NCBI RefSeq assembly: GCF_001457415.1
Contig: NZ_LN881720.1
Span: 1 to 64,000, forward strand
Direction: 5' to 3'
DNA: 64,000 nt
Source of the DNA: Gorillibacterium timonense
GTDB taxonomy: Bacteria > Bacillota > Bacilli > Paenibacillales > NBRC-103111
The stretch's first letter is position 1, and each line of letters opens with the position of its first letter. A program made the translations under genes and the position numbers. A model generated the notes under the pieces. That model was given only the letters and a program-made list of their open reading frames with translations, had not been told where the DNA came from and searched no databases. This document shows positions 27,432 to 36,198 of the stretch, piece after piece.

Positions 27432-28306
27432 ATAATGTAGTCAATTGGCTTCTTGAAGATGACACCCCCGAAGTAAAATACCGTGCAATGACCGAACTTC
27501 TAGGTATGTCAAAAGACGAACTTGAAGTGAAAAAGGCTTATGACCATTTATTAAGCTCAAATAGGCTTCGTTTAGTCATGGATAAATTCAAACATAATAA
27601 AAAGTGGGAGGATATCAACGCATTCTTGGCACTCACGGAATTTGGTTTAACACGCTTTGATGTACCTATTGATGACTATATTGAACGTATCATCAAACAT
27701 ATGAATTTGAGTATGAAGTGTGCGAAAATATTACTGTTGAGAAATTTGGTATCGCTTGGATATTACGAGCATCCGTGGGTGCAAGAGCAAATACCTTTGG
27801 CTTTTTCTACTATACGGCAAGACGGCACAGTTCGATGCCTGGACAAAACCAAAAAAACAAACGACTCTAAGTTGCTGGATATGGGTTGCTATAGACAAAC
27901 TACTACCTATCTTTTACTCGGGGCAGAGCTGAAAAAGATAGGCATTATTCTGCCGCAATTTGAGCCATTACTTAATTTTTATATGAACCACTACGTTGCG
28001 TTCCGCTCTGACGCTCCCGGAAAGGTAATTATCAAAGATATGGCGGGGACGTTTTATCCGATTGATCATGTACACATGGGGTTACAGATGATTATGTATG
28101 GGCTTTCGGTTCTTGGTGAGGCGAATCATCCTAATTGCGATAAAGCATGGGCATTATTAGACAGCAAAAAAGACATCGAGGGTAAATATTTGCTTAGCGA
28201 ATCTTTCGATGAGCCTTATTTCGATGTGGGTATGGTGGGCCAACCCAATAAATGGGTAACGCTATATGTTCTGCTCTCAGAAAAGTATCGAACAAAAAAA
28301 GCATAG
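27428..28306 (+). CDS. alpha/alpha-toroid (terpene cyclase or prenyltransferase-like) protein
   Basis: A 292-residue protein, mostly helical, without a signal peptide. The block QDGTVRCLDKTKKTND followed by GCYRQTTTYLLLGAELKK is like the QDG-W repeats of squalene cyclase/prenyltransferase toroids. In databases such genes are sometimes mislabelled nitrogen-fixation proteins. No catalytic residues can be assigned. Low GC compared with flanks. Its 3' end abuts a tyrosine-recombinase remnant and a tRNA gene, suggesting it was brought in. Confidence 0.7.
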   Translation: MNNVVNWLLEDDTPEVKYRAMTELLGMSKDELEVKKAYDHLLSSNRLRLVMDKFKHNKKWEDINAFLALTEFGLTRFDVPIDDYIERIIKHMNLSMKCAKILLLRNLVSLGYYEHPWVQEQIPLAFSTIRQDGTVRCLDKTKKTNDSKLLDMGCYRQTTTYLLLGAELKKIGIILPQFEPLLNFYMNHYVAFRSDAPGKVIIKDMAGTFYPIDHVHMGLQMIMYGLSVLGEANHPNCDKAWALLDSKKDIEGKYLLSESFDEPYFDVGMVGQPNKWVTLYVLLSEKYRTKKA

Positions 28307-28319
28307 CGAAAAATCCAAA

Positions 28320-28448
28320 GATAAACTCTTCTACGCAGAAGGCGTGAAATTCACTGGTGGTTCCCACATACCGCTCCATCGTCGCCGCGGACACATTGTT
28401 GAGCTTCTTTTCCTCGATAAAGTTCTTGATCGCAAATTTGAGCAACAT
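28320..28448 (-). pseudogene. tyrosine recombinase (integrase) N-terminal remnant
   Basis: On the minus strand, from ATG 28448, a frame reads FAIKNFIEEKKLNNVSAATMERY, then a segment ending EFHAFCVEEF. This is the N-terminal core-binding (SAM-like) domain of phage-type integrases. After about 42 codons the reading frame runs into the antisense of the toroid gene; the catalytic domain is gone. The remnant lies 130 bases from the 3' end of tRNA-Pro, a usual integration target. Confidence 0.65.
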
Positions 28449-28450
28449 AA

Positions 28451-28499
28451 AAGAGACAACTCCCTCCCGGATTTGCAACCCGTTAGGTTGTTGTCTCTT
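28451..28499. other. stem-loop beside the integrase remnant
   Basis: AAGAGACAAC (28451-28460) pairs with GTTGTCTCTT (28490-28499), with an inner CAACC / GGTTG stem. It may be a terminator or a leftover of the element's end. Confidence 0.55.
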
Positions 28500-28579
28500 C
28501 GTCTGGAACGGTGTCTGCCCCTGACCACAAAACACGTTGATCGTGAAGAGGGGGAGAAAACCTTATGGTGTAAAGGAAA

Positions 28580-28653
28580 TCGAGACGACAGGATTTGAAC
28601 CTGCGACCTCTTGCTCCCGAAGCAAGCGCTCTACCAAGCTGAGCCACGTCTCG
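28580..28653 (-). tRNA. tRNA-Pro (CGG)
   Basis: A 74-base tRNA on the minus strand. Acceptor CGAGACG / CGTCTCG, discriminator A, D-arm GCTCAGCTTGGTAGAGC, anticodon loop TTCGGGA (anticodon CGG), T-loop GTTCAAATC. CCA is not encoded. Likely the insertion target of the nearby remnant element. Confidence 0.96.
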
Positions 28654-28694
28654 TCATGATATTTCACCCGGTCTTGAAAGGACCAGCAGAAAAG

Positions 28695-28723
28695 ATTATA
28701 TCATGGCCCAATTGAAAAAGCAA
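28695..28723 (-). promoter_or_regulatory. tRNA-Pro promoter
   Basis: On the minus strand, TTGCTT (28723-28718), 17 bases, TATAAT (28700-28695), about 40 bases before the tRNA. Confidence 0.7.
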
Positions 28724-28848
28724 AGTGTTTTTTATACGGGAGGAAGCAGAGAATAAAGGGCAGATGAAAACGCTGCCTATTTTTGTCGTGAGAATTTTTT
28801 TCAATAAAACCTGAAAATCCTTGAAAAAGGTCTTGAAAGTGAGCGGAG

Positions 28849-29547
28849 ATGGGAGTAGAATCAGCTTCAGTACCGAATGACTGGTTTGGACATTTAGTCA
28901 GTTTTTCAAAACTCGGGTCTTCCGTTCTTTCGGAGGACGGATGCACAAGGGAGGGAACAAGAATCGCGACCGTAGACAGGAGGCAGCAAATTCTGGATGC
29001 TGCAGCCCGCTCGTTCAGCATTTACGGCTACAAAGCAACGACCATGGATCAGGTCGCCAAGGATGCGAAGGTGGGCAAAGGGACGATCTATACGTTTTTT
29101 GCCGACAAGGAAGAGCTGTTCCGCGCCATTCTAAATGAATTCATTATGCAAATGAAGCAGATCGCGGAATCGGTGCTGGACCGCAAGCTTTCGTTTTTTG
29201 AGAATTTGCATAACGTGCTGCTGTCGATGGTGAACTTCCGGGAATCCCATCGGTTGACGATCCAGCTGACCCATGAAATGAAGGATATGGGGACGCTGGC
29301 CGCCATAAATGCGCTGCAGCAGGTGGAGTCGGCGATCATCGGGTTCATCAAGCGAGAGATCGAGGGCGCCATCGCCAAGAAGCAGATTAAGCTTTGCGAT
29401 CCGGAGATTACCGCCTTCGTCATGCTGAAGCTGTACATCGCCTTCGTCTCGGAATGGAGCGAAACGCGAGGGAAGCTGACGAACGAGGAGATCGCTCGGC
29501 TGTTCCAACTGTATTTGGGGGACGGCTTAGCCGTTTCTAATGCTTAG
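28849..29547 (+). CDS. TetR/AcrR family transcriptional regulator
   Basis: A one-domain-plus-HTH repressor. The helix-turn-helix is RRQQILDAAARSFSIYGYKATTMDQVAKDAKVGKGTIYTFFADKEEL, and the C-terminus is a ligand domain. Only about 190 residues are family-like; the first 38 codons from the annotated ATG 28849 are not. There is no ATG, GTG or TTG near the HTH, yet GGGAGGG lies 7 bases before an in-frame ATC at 28963, so the real start is doubtful. The YhgE/Pip gene follows on the same strand, and the pair is typical of TetR-controlled YhgE. Confidence 0.85.
   Translation: MGVESASVPNDWFGHLVSFSKLGSSVLSEDGCTREGTRIATVDRRQQILDAAARSFSIYGYKATTMDQVAKDAKVGKGTIYTFFADKEELFRAILNEFIMQMKQIAESVLDRKLSFFENLHNVLLSMVNFRESHRLTIQLTHEMKDMGTLAAINALQQVESAIIGFIKREIEGAIAKKQIKLCDPEITAFVMLKLYIAFVSEWSETRGKLTNEEIARLFQLYLGDGLAVSNA
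28878..28900 (+). promoter_or_regulatory. candidate TetR operator
   Basis: TGACT (28878-28882) and AGTCA (28896-28900) form an inverted repeat with a 13-base centre, before the HTH-coding part of the regulator. It fits autoregulation only if the true start is downstream (ATC 28963). Confidence 0.35.
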
Positions 29548-29640
29548 CTGTGACGAAGAGAGTTCGCCGAATGACTGTAGAGACCGGTTGGCGACCGGAA
29601 TAAAAGCGAATTGAAAAGAGAAGGGTAGGATAAGAGATCC

Positions 29641-32031
29641 ATGAAACAAAGATCTTTTGCAGGTGAATTATCAGCCATCGTGCGCGATAAGCGGGTGCTC
29701 ATTCCCGTTATTGCCGTCATGCTAGTCCCGCTGCTTTACTGCGGCATGTTCCTGTGGGCCTTCTGGGACCCGTACGCCAAGATGGACGTTCTTCCGGTTG
29801 CTGTCATAAACAGCGACAAGGGAGCGGACTTCAACGGCGAGACGATGAACGTCGGCAAAGAGTTGGCCGATAAGCTTAAGGATGGCAAGGACTTCGACTG
29901 GCAATTTGTGAGTAAAGAAGAAGCCCTGAGCGGTTTGTCCGACCGTACGTATTACATGGCGATTGAAATTCCGGAGGATTTCTCGCAGAAGGTCGTTACT
30001 GTGACCGACGAGAAACCGGAAAAAGCCCAGGTCATGTACATCCCGAATGAAAGCTATAACTTCCTTGCCGCGCAAATCGGCAAAACCGCCATTGAGCGCA
30101 TCAAGAGCGAGCTGTCGCAAAATGTGACAGAGGCGTATTCCAAAGCCGTATTCAGCAGCGTGAATAAGCTCGCCGACGGCATCGGCCAGGCTGGCGACGG
30201 TGCCTCCAAGCTGGCTGACGGCTCCAAAGACATCGACAGCGGCGTGAAGACCGTTAAGGAAAACCTCGACAAGCTGGCTGCAGGCGCAACCGACCTGAAC
30301 AACGGCGTTCAACTCGTAGACGTCAACACCGGTAAGCTCGTAAGCGGTGCGGCCCAGTTGAAGACGGGGATCGATACGCTGGATGCAAGCGCCGGGAAGC
30401 TGGCCGCAGGCGCCGGCGAGCTCAAAACCGGTGCGGAAGCCATCGATGCCGGTCTCGGCAAGCTGGTAGCCGGCGCCGCTCCGATGAAGGACGGCATCGC
30501 CGCCCTGCAGCAAGGCGCTGGAGCGCTTGGCAGCGGGCTCACCGAGCTGAACACCGGCGCAGGCTCCCTGTCCGATGGGCTTGGTCAATTGAAGACGGGT
30601 GCTGAGCAACTGTCCGCAGGCGCCGACAAGGCTGGAACCGGAGCCGCCCAACTGGAGAAGGGGCTCTCCACCTCCAAGGATAGCCTGACCAAGCTGTCCG
30701 CTGGTGCGGACGGTATCACGAACGGCCTGCAGGCCTACGTGAAGGCTCATCCCGAACTGGCACAAGACCCGAACTTCGCCAAGCTGCTTGAAACGAGCAA
30801 ATCGGTATCGCAGGGTCTCACCGCAGTAACCGCTGGTCAGGATCAATTGATCGCAGGCGCCGGACAACTGGCGACCGGATCGACGGAGCTCAAGACCGGC
30901 CTCGACACCGTCGCTTCCAAGCTGACGGAAGCGGCAGCCGGTGGTGAGAAGCTGGCTGCAGGAGCAGTCAAACTGCAAGCGGGCGCTGAGCAATTGTCCG
31001 GCGGAATCGGCCAACTGGCCGGAGGCGCGGACCAACTGGTAGCCGGTGCAGGCGAGCTGCAAGCCGGAGCCAAGAAGCTGGCTGCCGGTGCGGGCCAACT
31101 GGCCGGAGGCACGGGCCAGCTGACAGCCGGAACCGGGAAGCTGGCTGCAGGCGCCGATGCGTTGGCGAACGGCACCCAGCAATTGAACGACGGTACGCAC
31201 AAGCTGGCAAACGGAGCCGAGCAAGTCGCGAGCGGCGCCAAGCAGCTTGACGAAGGCACCGGCAAGCTGCAGGACGGAGCCGATCAGCTCGCAAGCGGCA
31301 ACACCGAGCTGGCAACTAAGCTGCAGGATGCCACGAAGCAAACCGGCTCGATGAACACGGGCGAAGACAACGCCAAGATGTTTGCCGGCCCGGTTGAAGT
31401 CACTGAGCAGCGCTACACCGAGGTTCCGAACTACGGCACCGGGTTTGCTCCTTACTTCATCTCGCTCGGTCTGTTCATCGGAGCGCTCCTCTTGACCATC
31501 GTCTTCAAGATCAAGGAGCCTGCTACTCCTCCGAAATCCGGCGTGGCTTGGTTCTTCAGCAAGTTTATGGTCACCATTCTGGTCGGATTGGTTCAAGCCG
31601 TCGTGCTGGATACGTTCCTGCTTACCGGGCTCGGACTTGAAGTGCAAAGCATTCCGCTGTTCTACATCATGACCATCATCACCAGCATCACCTTTATGGC
31701 CATCATTCAATTCCTCGTATCGGCATTCGGCAATGTCGGTCGCTTCGCGGCTATCGTGCTGCTGATCTTCCAATTGACGACTTCGGCGGGTACGTTCCCG
31801 AAGGAGCTGCTGCCGGACTTCCTGCAGAAGTTCCATCACCTGCTGCCGATGACCTATTCCGTCTTCGGATTCAAGGATGTCATCTCGAGCGGAAGCTTCA
31901 GCACGATGTGGCAAAATGCAGGCGTGCTGCTCGGATTCACGGTCGCCTTCATGCTGCTTGGCTTGGCCTACTATACCTTCCAATTCAGCCGGCATAAGGA
32001 TGAGTTTAAGGGAGCGGAAATGACCGCTTGA
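29641..32031 (+). CDS. YhgE/Pip domain membrane protein
   Basis: A 796-residue protein of the YhgE / phage infection protein family (ABC-2-like membrane fold). Seen: one N-terminal helix (about residues 20-40), an extracellular part with a long run of Gly/Ala-rich repeats (about 175-580, units like LAxGAxxLxxG), then about five C-terminal helices (605-785). Family members are phage receptors in Lactococcus (Pip) or relate to surface export. The repeats are of heptad type and predict long helices. ATG 29641 follows AGGGTAGGA. A TetR regulator lies directly upstream, and a terminator follows. Confidence 0.88.
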   Translation: MKQRSFAGELSAIVRDKRVLIPVIAVMLVPLLYCGMFLWAFWDPYAKMDVLPVAVINSDKGADFNGETMNVGKELADKLKDGKDFDWQFVSKEEALSGLSDRTYYMAIEIPEDFSQKVVTVTDEKPEKAQVMYIPNESYNFLAAQIGKTAIERIKSELSQNVTEAYSKAVFSSVNKLADGIGQAGDGASKLADGSKDIDSGVKTVKENLDKLAAGATDLNNGVQLVDVNTGKLVSGAAQLKTGIDTLDASAGKLAAGAGELKTGAEAIDAGLGKLVAGAAPMKDGIAALQQGAGALGSGLTELNTGAGSLSDGLGQLKTGAEQLSAGADKAGTGAAQLEKGLSTSKDSLTKLSAGADGITNGLQAYVKAHPELAQDPNFAKLLETSKSVSQGLTAVTAGQDQLIAGAGQLATGSTELKTGLDTVASKLTEAAAGGEKLAAGAVKLQAGAEQLSGGIGQLAGGADQLVAGAGELQAGAKKLAAGAGQLAGGTGQLTAGTGKLAAGADALANGTQQLNDGTHKLANGAEQVASGAKQLDEGTGKLQDGADQLASGNTELATKLQDATKQTGSMNTGEDNAKMFAGPVEVTEQRYTEVPNYGTGFAPYFISLGLFIGALLLTIVFKIKEPATPPKSGVAWFFSKFMVTILVGLVQAVVLDTFLLTGLGLEVQSIPLFYIMTIITSITFMAIIQFLVSAFGNVGRFAAIVLLIFQLTTSAGTFPKELLPDFLQKFHHLLPMTYSVFGFKDVISSGSFSTMWQNAGVLLGFTVAFMLLGLAYYTFQFSRHKDEFKGAEMTA

Positions 32032-32102
32032 GTTTAGCGAAACCAGCTCCTTGAACGGAGCGAAGCAGCTAACCGCTTCATCCGAATTTAGCTGTTCAAA
32101 AG

Positions 32103-32134
32103 AGAACCCCGTCCCGCTTTGGGATCGGGGTTCT
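32103..32134 (+). terminator. yhgE-like gene terminator
   Basis: AGAACCCCG and CGGGGTTCT stem with a TCCC/GGGA inner stem (one bulged base), then TTTGCT. The T run is short, so strength is moderate. Confidence 0.7.
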
Positions 32135-32193
32135 TTGCTGTCGAATGCCAGACTGTCATTGAGAGAAGCTATCAATATCCATAGAATGATAAC

Positions 32194-32230
32194 TTGTTCT
32201 GAGAGAGCACGAAATTTATACTTATTATAA
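32194..32230 (+). promoter_or_regulatory. rubrerythrin promoter with PerR-type box
   Basis: TTATACTTATTATAA at 32216-32230 matches the B. subtilis PerR consensus TTATAATNATTATAA in all but one fixed position. A -10 TATACT (32217-32222) lies inside it, with TTGTTC (32194-32199) at 17-base spacing. Binding would block RNA polymerase, so peroxide-induced expression of the rubrerythrin is expected. Confidence 0.8.
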
Positions 32231-32264
32231 AGTTGTGAAAAATCGTACATAGGAGGATTCATCC

Positions 32265-32858
32265 ATGAAAAGTCTTGTCGGAACCCGCACTGCCGAAAAT
32301 TTGCTCAAGGCGTTCGCAGGGGAATCTCAAGCCAGCATGCGCTATACGATCTTTGCCGAGGTAGCGGAAGAAGAAGGACTTCTGCCGATCGCTGCGATCT
32401 TCAAAGCGACCTCCCACAATGAAAAGGAACATGCCAAGCGCTTCTATAACCTGCTGATAGCGGGCTACGGCGGAGAGCTCCCCGGAAGCCTGGAAATCGC
32501 CGCGACCTTCCCGTTCGCCAAAGGCAGCACCGCGGAAAACCTGAGGGCAGCTGCGAGCGGTGAGAACGAGGAATGGACGGAGCTGTACCCCGAATTCGAA
32601 CGAATCGCCAAGGAAGAAGGCTTCCCCGAGGTTGCCGGAGCGTTCCGGCTGATCATGAACATCGAGAAGCGTCACGAAGCCCGCTATCTGAAGCTGGCTG
32701 GCGAAGTGGAGAGCGAAACGGTGTTCAAAAAGGAAGAGAAGGTCGTCTGGATCTGCACGGAATGCGGACATATTCACGAGGGCAAGAACCCGCCGGAGAA
32801 GTGCCCGACTTGCCTGAATCCGAAAAAGTACTTCGAGCTGTTCGCGGAAGCGCTGTAA
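32265..32858 (+). CDS. rubrerythrin
   Basis: A 197-residue non-haem iron peroxidase that reduces hydrogen peroxide in the cytoplasm. Seen: a ferritin-like four-helix region with glutamates and an ExxH segment (FAGESQASMRYTIFAEVAEEEG..., NEKEHAKRFY, MNIEKRHEARY), then a C-terminal rubredoxin-like iron site CTECG...CPTCLNPKKYFEL. ATG 32265 follows ATAGGAGG. A PerR-type box in its promoter fits peroxide control. Rubrerythrins are common in anaerobes but also occur in aerobic spore formers. Confidence 0.92.
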   Translation: MKSLVGTRTAENLLKAFAGESQASMRYTIFAEVAEEEGLLPIAAIFKATSHNEKEHAKRFYNLLIAGYGGELPGSLEIAATFPFAKGSTAENLRAAASGENEEWTELYPEFERIAKEEGFPEVAGAFRLIMNIEKRHEARYLKLAGEVESETVFKKEEKVVWICTECGHIHEGKNPPEKCPTCLNPKKYFELFAEAL

Positions 32859-32883
32859 GCAGTCCGATAAGGATCATGACCAT

Positions 32884-32912
32884 AAGGTCCGGCCGCTGGC
32901 CGGACCTTTTCT
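32884..32912 (+). terminator. rubrerythrin terminator
   Basis: A perfect 11-bp stem AAGGTCCGGCC / GGCCGGACCTT with a GCT loop, then TTTCTTT. Confidence 0.92.
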
Positions 32913-33015
32913 TTGGAATGAGCGGAGTTTGGGCGAATAGCCTCCTGCAAGTGACCATGCCAATCGGAATGTGGCACATATCCTAAAGTATCTTCTGTGA
33001 AGGGAGTGCTGAAAG

Positions 33016-33165
33016 ATGGGTTTTTTTCCCGGCTATGGCGGTAACGGTGCTTATGGCGGTGCGGGTTGCGGTTGCGTAGCCCCCTATTCCGGTGGAGGAA
33101 CAGGGGCGGCATTTGTTCTGGTTCTGTTCATCCTGCTTGTCATTATTCTGAAAACACTCTGTTAG
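33016..33165 (+). CDS. YjcZ-like small sporulation membrane peptide
   Basis: A 49-residue peptide with an N-terminal Gly/Tyr-rich part (GYGGNGAYGGAG), two Cys, and a C-terminal hydrophobic helix AAFVLVLFILLVIIL. This is the pattern of the YjcZ/YosA group found in sporulating Bacillus and Paenibacillus. AGGGAG 9 bases before ATG. Function unknown; probably mother-cell or forespore membrane. Confidence 0.7.
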   Translation: MGFFPGYGGNGAYGGAGCGCVAPYSGGGTGAAFVLVLFILLVIILKTLC

Positions 33166-33321
33166 TCTCCAAAGCGCCTCCCCGCCGGCTCCCCGCCGTG
33201 CGGGGATTTTTTTATGGTCCGTGCCTTCGATTCGTTATCGTTCGTTCTCGATGCTTGACGAATAAGAAGAAGAGAAAATTGGAAGTTTATCCTTATCTGT
33301 GTGAAAGGGGAATTCTGGGTC

Positions 33322-34908
33322 ATGGTCCATCTGATCAAAAGGATGATCTCGTCCAAGTCAAAAAAGAACGCGACACCGATCCGCGAGCAGAATGCCCCCG
33401 AACTAAACAAGGACAGCCTTCAACGTGAGCTCGGCGCTTCGCTATCGGACAACATCCGTTTTTTGCAAGAAACTCTTGGTCAAAGCTCGGATTACGTTTG
33501 CCGGAAGATCGGGGAAGAGGACAACCTTGCGGTGGCTTACCTACAAGGAATGGCGGATCAAAAGCTGCTCGCGGTGTTAATGAAGGAAATGCTCCCGTTT
33601 GCACGCGCCTCTGAGATGGCAACCCATTTGCCGCACCGGATTGCCGAACAGCTGCCGTTCGGCAATGTCGAGCAGGAAGGAACCGAACAGGAAGTTCTGA
33701 AATGCATTCTGAACGGCAAGGTGGTCCTGCTAGTTGATGGCATGAATGGGGCCTTATCGGTTGCCATTCAAGGTGGCGCGCAAAGGGCCGTGGAGGAGCC
33801 GACTTCGCAAACGGTAATCCGTGGGCCGAAGGAAGGTTTTACGGAGAACATCGGAACGAACATTGCCCTCGTTCGGCGAAAGGTGAAATCGCTGGATATG
33901 CGTGTGAAGACCCAAACGATCGGAAGGCTGACGCAAACAGAGGTATCTACCGTGTACTTGGAGGGAATCGCAAAGCCGGAGGTCTTGGAGGAAGTCACTG
34001 CACGGTTGGGTGCGATCGACATCGACAGCGTACTGGAGAGCGGTTATCTTGAAGAGTTCTTGCAGAACCGTCGATACACCCCGTTTCCGACCATGATGAA
34101 TACCGAACGCCCGGACGCGGTAGCGGCCTCCATTTTGGAGGGGGGCGTGGCGATCTTTGTGGATGGCACACCGTTTGTGCTTCTGGCGCCAGCTACGTTT
34201 TTCAAATTTCTGTTTTCAAGCGAAGATTATTACCAAAGCTTTGACATTTCAACGTTTCTCCGGTTCGTCCGTTTTTTTTCGTTTCTCGTTGCGACGTTCC
34301 TGCCCTCGTTATTTATCGCCATCACTACCTTTCACCAGGAGATGCTTCCCACGACGCTTTTGATCAGCCTGACCGCCCAGCGGGAAGGCACACCTCTCCC
34401 TGCTCTGATCGAGGCGTTGCTGATGGAACTGACGTTTGAGATCATCCGGGAAGCCGGTGTCCGCATGCCGCGCGCCATAGGTCCTGCGATCTCCATTGTG
34501 GGGGCCCTTGTTCTGGGGCAAGCGGCCGTTCAGGCGGGGCTTGTATCGGCTGCCATGGTCATCGTCGTGTCGTTCACCGCTATCTCCAACTTCGTCATTC
34601 CCGCCATCAACCTGGCAGCCGCCATCCGGCTGCTCCGGTTTGTTTTTATGATACTGGGCGGTACGCTCGGGCTTTTCGGCATTCTGGCCGGCGCTATTCC
34701 GGTTCTCGTACATATGATCGCTCTGCGCAGCTTCGGCGTTCCTTACATGACTCCGCTGGCTCCTTTCGACAGCTCGGCCTTCCGGGACTTCTTAATCCGG
34801 GCGCCCTGGAGCCGAATGAACCGACGTCCGGTGACGACGGCGACCCATAACCTTAAGCGCCAGCCTGGGAAGGAGAGCAGCGGCCTAAAGGAAGAAGAAC
34901 GGAGTTGA
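33322..34908 (+). CDS. spore germination protein, GerA family A subunit
   Basis: A 528-residue A subunit of a germinant receptor, the spore inner-membrane complex that detects nutrients. Seen: a large N-terminal soluble region (residues 1-290), and then about four to five membrane helices (about 295-480), with LIALRSFGVPYMTPLAPF as a typical late family motif. ATG 33322 is taken as start (AAAGGGG at 11-base spacing); GTG 33301 has no site. It is first in an operon with the C and B genes; the order A-C-B is common. Confidence 0.92.
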   Translation: MVHLIKRMISSKSKKNATPIREQNAPELNKDSLQRELGASLSDNIRFLQETLGQSSDYVCRKIGEEDNLAVAYLQGMADQKLLAVLMKEMLPFARASEMATHLPHRIAEQLPFGNVEQEGTEQEVLKCILNGKVVLLVDGMNGALSVAIQGGAQRAVEEPTSQTVIRGPKEGFTENIGTNIALVRRKVKSLDMRVKTQTIGRLTQTEVSTVYLEGIAKPEVLEEVTARLGAIDIDSVLESGYLEEFLQNRRYTPFPTMMNTERPDAVAASILEGGVAIFVDGTPFVLLAPATFFKFLFSSEDYYQSFDISTFLRFVRFFSFLVATFLPSLFIAITTFHQEMLPTTLLISLTAQREGTPLPALIEALLMELTFEIIREAGVRMPRAIGPAISIVGALVLGQAAVQAGLVSAAMVIVVSFTAISNFVIPAINLAAAIRLLRFVFMILGGTLGLFGILAGAIPVLVHMIALRSFGVPYMTPLAPFDSSAFRDFLIRAPWSRMNRRPVTTATHNLKRQPGKESSGLKEEERS

Positions 34909-34928
34909 CAGCGAGAGGAGAAGGTCCG

Positions 34929-36167
34929 ATGAGGCGTTGGAAGGCGGTTGGGCTGGCCGTTGCGGTCAGCTTGCTGCTGGGCGGGTGCTGGAATCGCACG
35001 GAATTGAATGAATTGGGAATTGCAACGGCCACCGGTTTTGATCGCGACGACGGTCTATGGGCGGTAACGTATCAGGTTGTCGTACCTTCGGCTGTTTCCT
35101 CTGCGGCAGGCATGATGTCCGGAGCATCTTCCCAGCCTGCGGTGCATGTATATACCACGAAAGCCAAAACCGTTTTTGAGGCCAACAATATGAGCAACCT
35201 GGAATATCCCCGGCGTTTGTTTGTTGCTCACAACAATGCTGTGGTCATAAGCGAAGAGGTGGCCAGAAGCGGCATAAGCCGAATCATCGACGTCTATTTG
35301 CGGCAACCGGAAGCGCGGGAGACCGTCCAGCTTCTCGTTACAGAAGGAAGGGCTGATCATATTCTGCGGAAGCTCTTGCCGCCTGAGAAGATCCCGGGAG
35401 TCAGCATTGCGGATATCCTTCGTCAGGAGACGAAAAACACAGCCAAAATGCCGGCCGTGACCGTCCATGAGTTTGCCTTGCATCTGGTTTCAGACGCTCC
35501 CTACACGGTTGTGCCCGTGATCGAGGTATCCCCTCAAGATGAAAAGGGAAATCCCGCTGAACTGGAAACTCAGGACATCTACAAAGAAACATCTCCGTCC
35601 GCCAAGCTGCGATTGACCAAGCTGGCGGTGTTCAAAGGCGATCAAATGGTGAGATGGATGAACCTCAAGCAAGGCTCCGGTTTGGCATGGATGAAGGGAG
35701 ATCTTCGCAATGCCGCATTGTCGTTTCCTTCAACCGCGGGTACTGGCGATGAACACGAGTATTCCTCTGCCCGTATCATTCGAGCCTCTACCAAGCTTGT
35801 TCCCAGAAAGAAGGGGGACGGATTCCGTATGCACATTGAGGTGAAGGCTAGGCTGGTGCTCACGGAAGTGATGGAGAATAACGACCTTGCGGAAGCAGGA
35901 ACGATTCGAGAGATGGAGCGGCAGATCGCCGATAAGATCAAAAGGGATATCGAGAATACGTTGGAGTTCATCCAGAGCGAGAAAATCGATCTCGTGGGGT
36001 TCGCCGACCTCATTCACCGTAAGTTTCCGCGGGAATGGCCGCGAGTTAAGGAGGACTGGCCGGAAGAGTTCAGTCGCATCGATGTAGACGTCAAGGTAAA
36101 GGCGACGATTATACGGCATGGCCTTGTGATGAAATCGATGGAGAGCTTGATGAAAGGACGACGCTAA
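34929..36167 (+). CDS. spore germination lipoprotein, Ger(x)C family
   Basis: A 412-residue lipoprotein C subunit of the germinant receptor, on the outer face of the spore inner membrane. Lipobox LLGGC with lipidated Cys20, then WNRTELNELGIATATGFD, the family's opening block. AGAGGAGAAGG lies upstream of ATG 34929; the reading frame overlaps the A gene end in its 5' extension but not from this start. Part of the A-C-B operon. Confidence 0.92.
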   Translation: MRRWKAVGLAVAVSLLLGGCWNRTELNELGIATATGFDRDDGLWAVTYQVVVPSAVSSAAGMMSGASSQPAVHVYTTKAKTVFEANNMSNLEYPRRLFVAHNNAVVISEEVARSGISRIIDVYLRQPEARETVQLLVTEGRADHILRKLLPPEKIPGVSIADILRQETKNTAKMPAVTVHEFALHLVSDAPYTVVPVIEVSPQDEKGNPAELETQDIYKETSPSAKLRLTKLAVFKGDQMVRWMNLKQGSGLAWMKGDLRNAALSFPSTAGTGDEHEYSSARIIRASTKLVPRKKGDGFRMHIEVKARLVLTEVMENNDLAEAGTIREMERQIADKIKRDIENTLEFIQSEKIDLVGFADLIHRKFPREWPRVKEDWPEEFSRIDVDVKVKATIIRHGLVMKSMESLMKGRR

Positions 36168-36198
36168 GGAAAGGAAAAAACCAAGGGGGGGTGTGGAA

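Noticed and set aside
28266..28598. Plus-strand 110-codon frame opposite the integrase remnant
   Set aside because: It overlaps a tRNA leader and the toroid gene end; no start signal.
29722..32262. A very long minus-strand frame (846 codons) opposite the YhgE gene
   Set aside because: It is the antisense of the Gly/Ala repeat region, an artefact of codon bias in the repeats; it has no ribosome site or family features and the plus-strand protein is clear.
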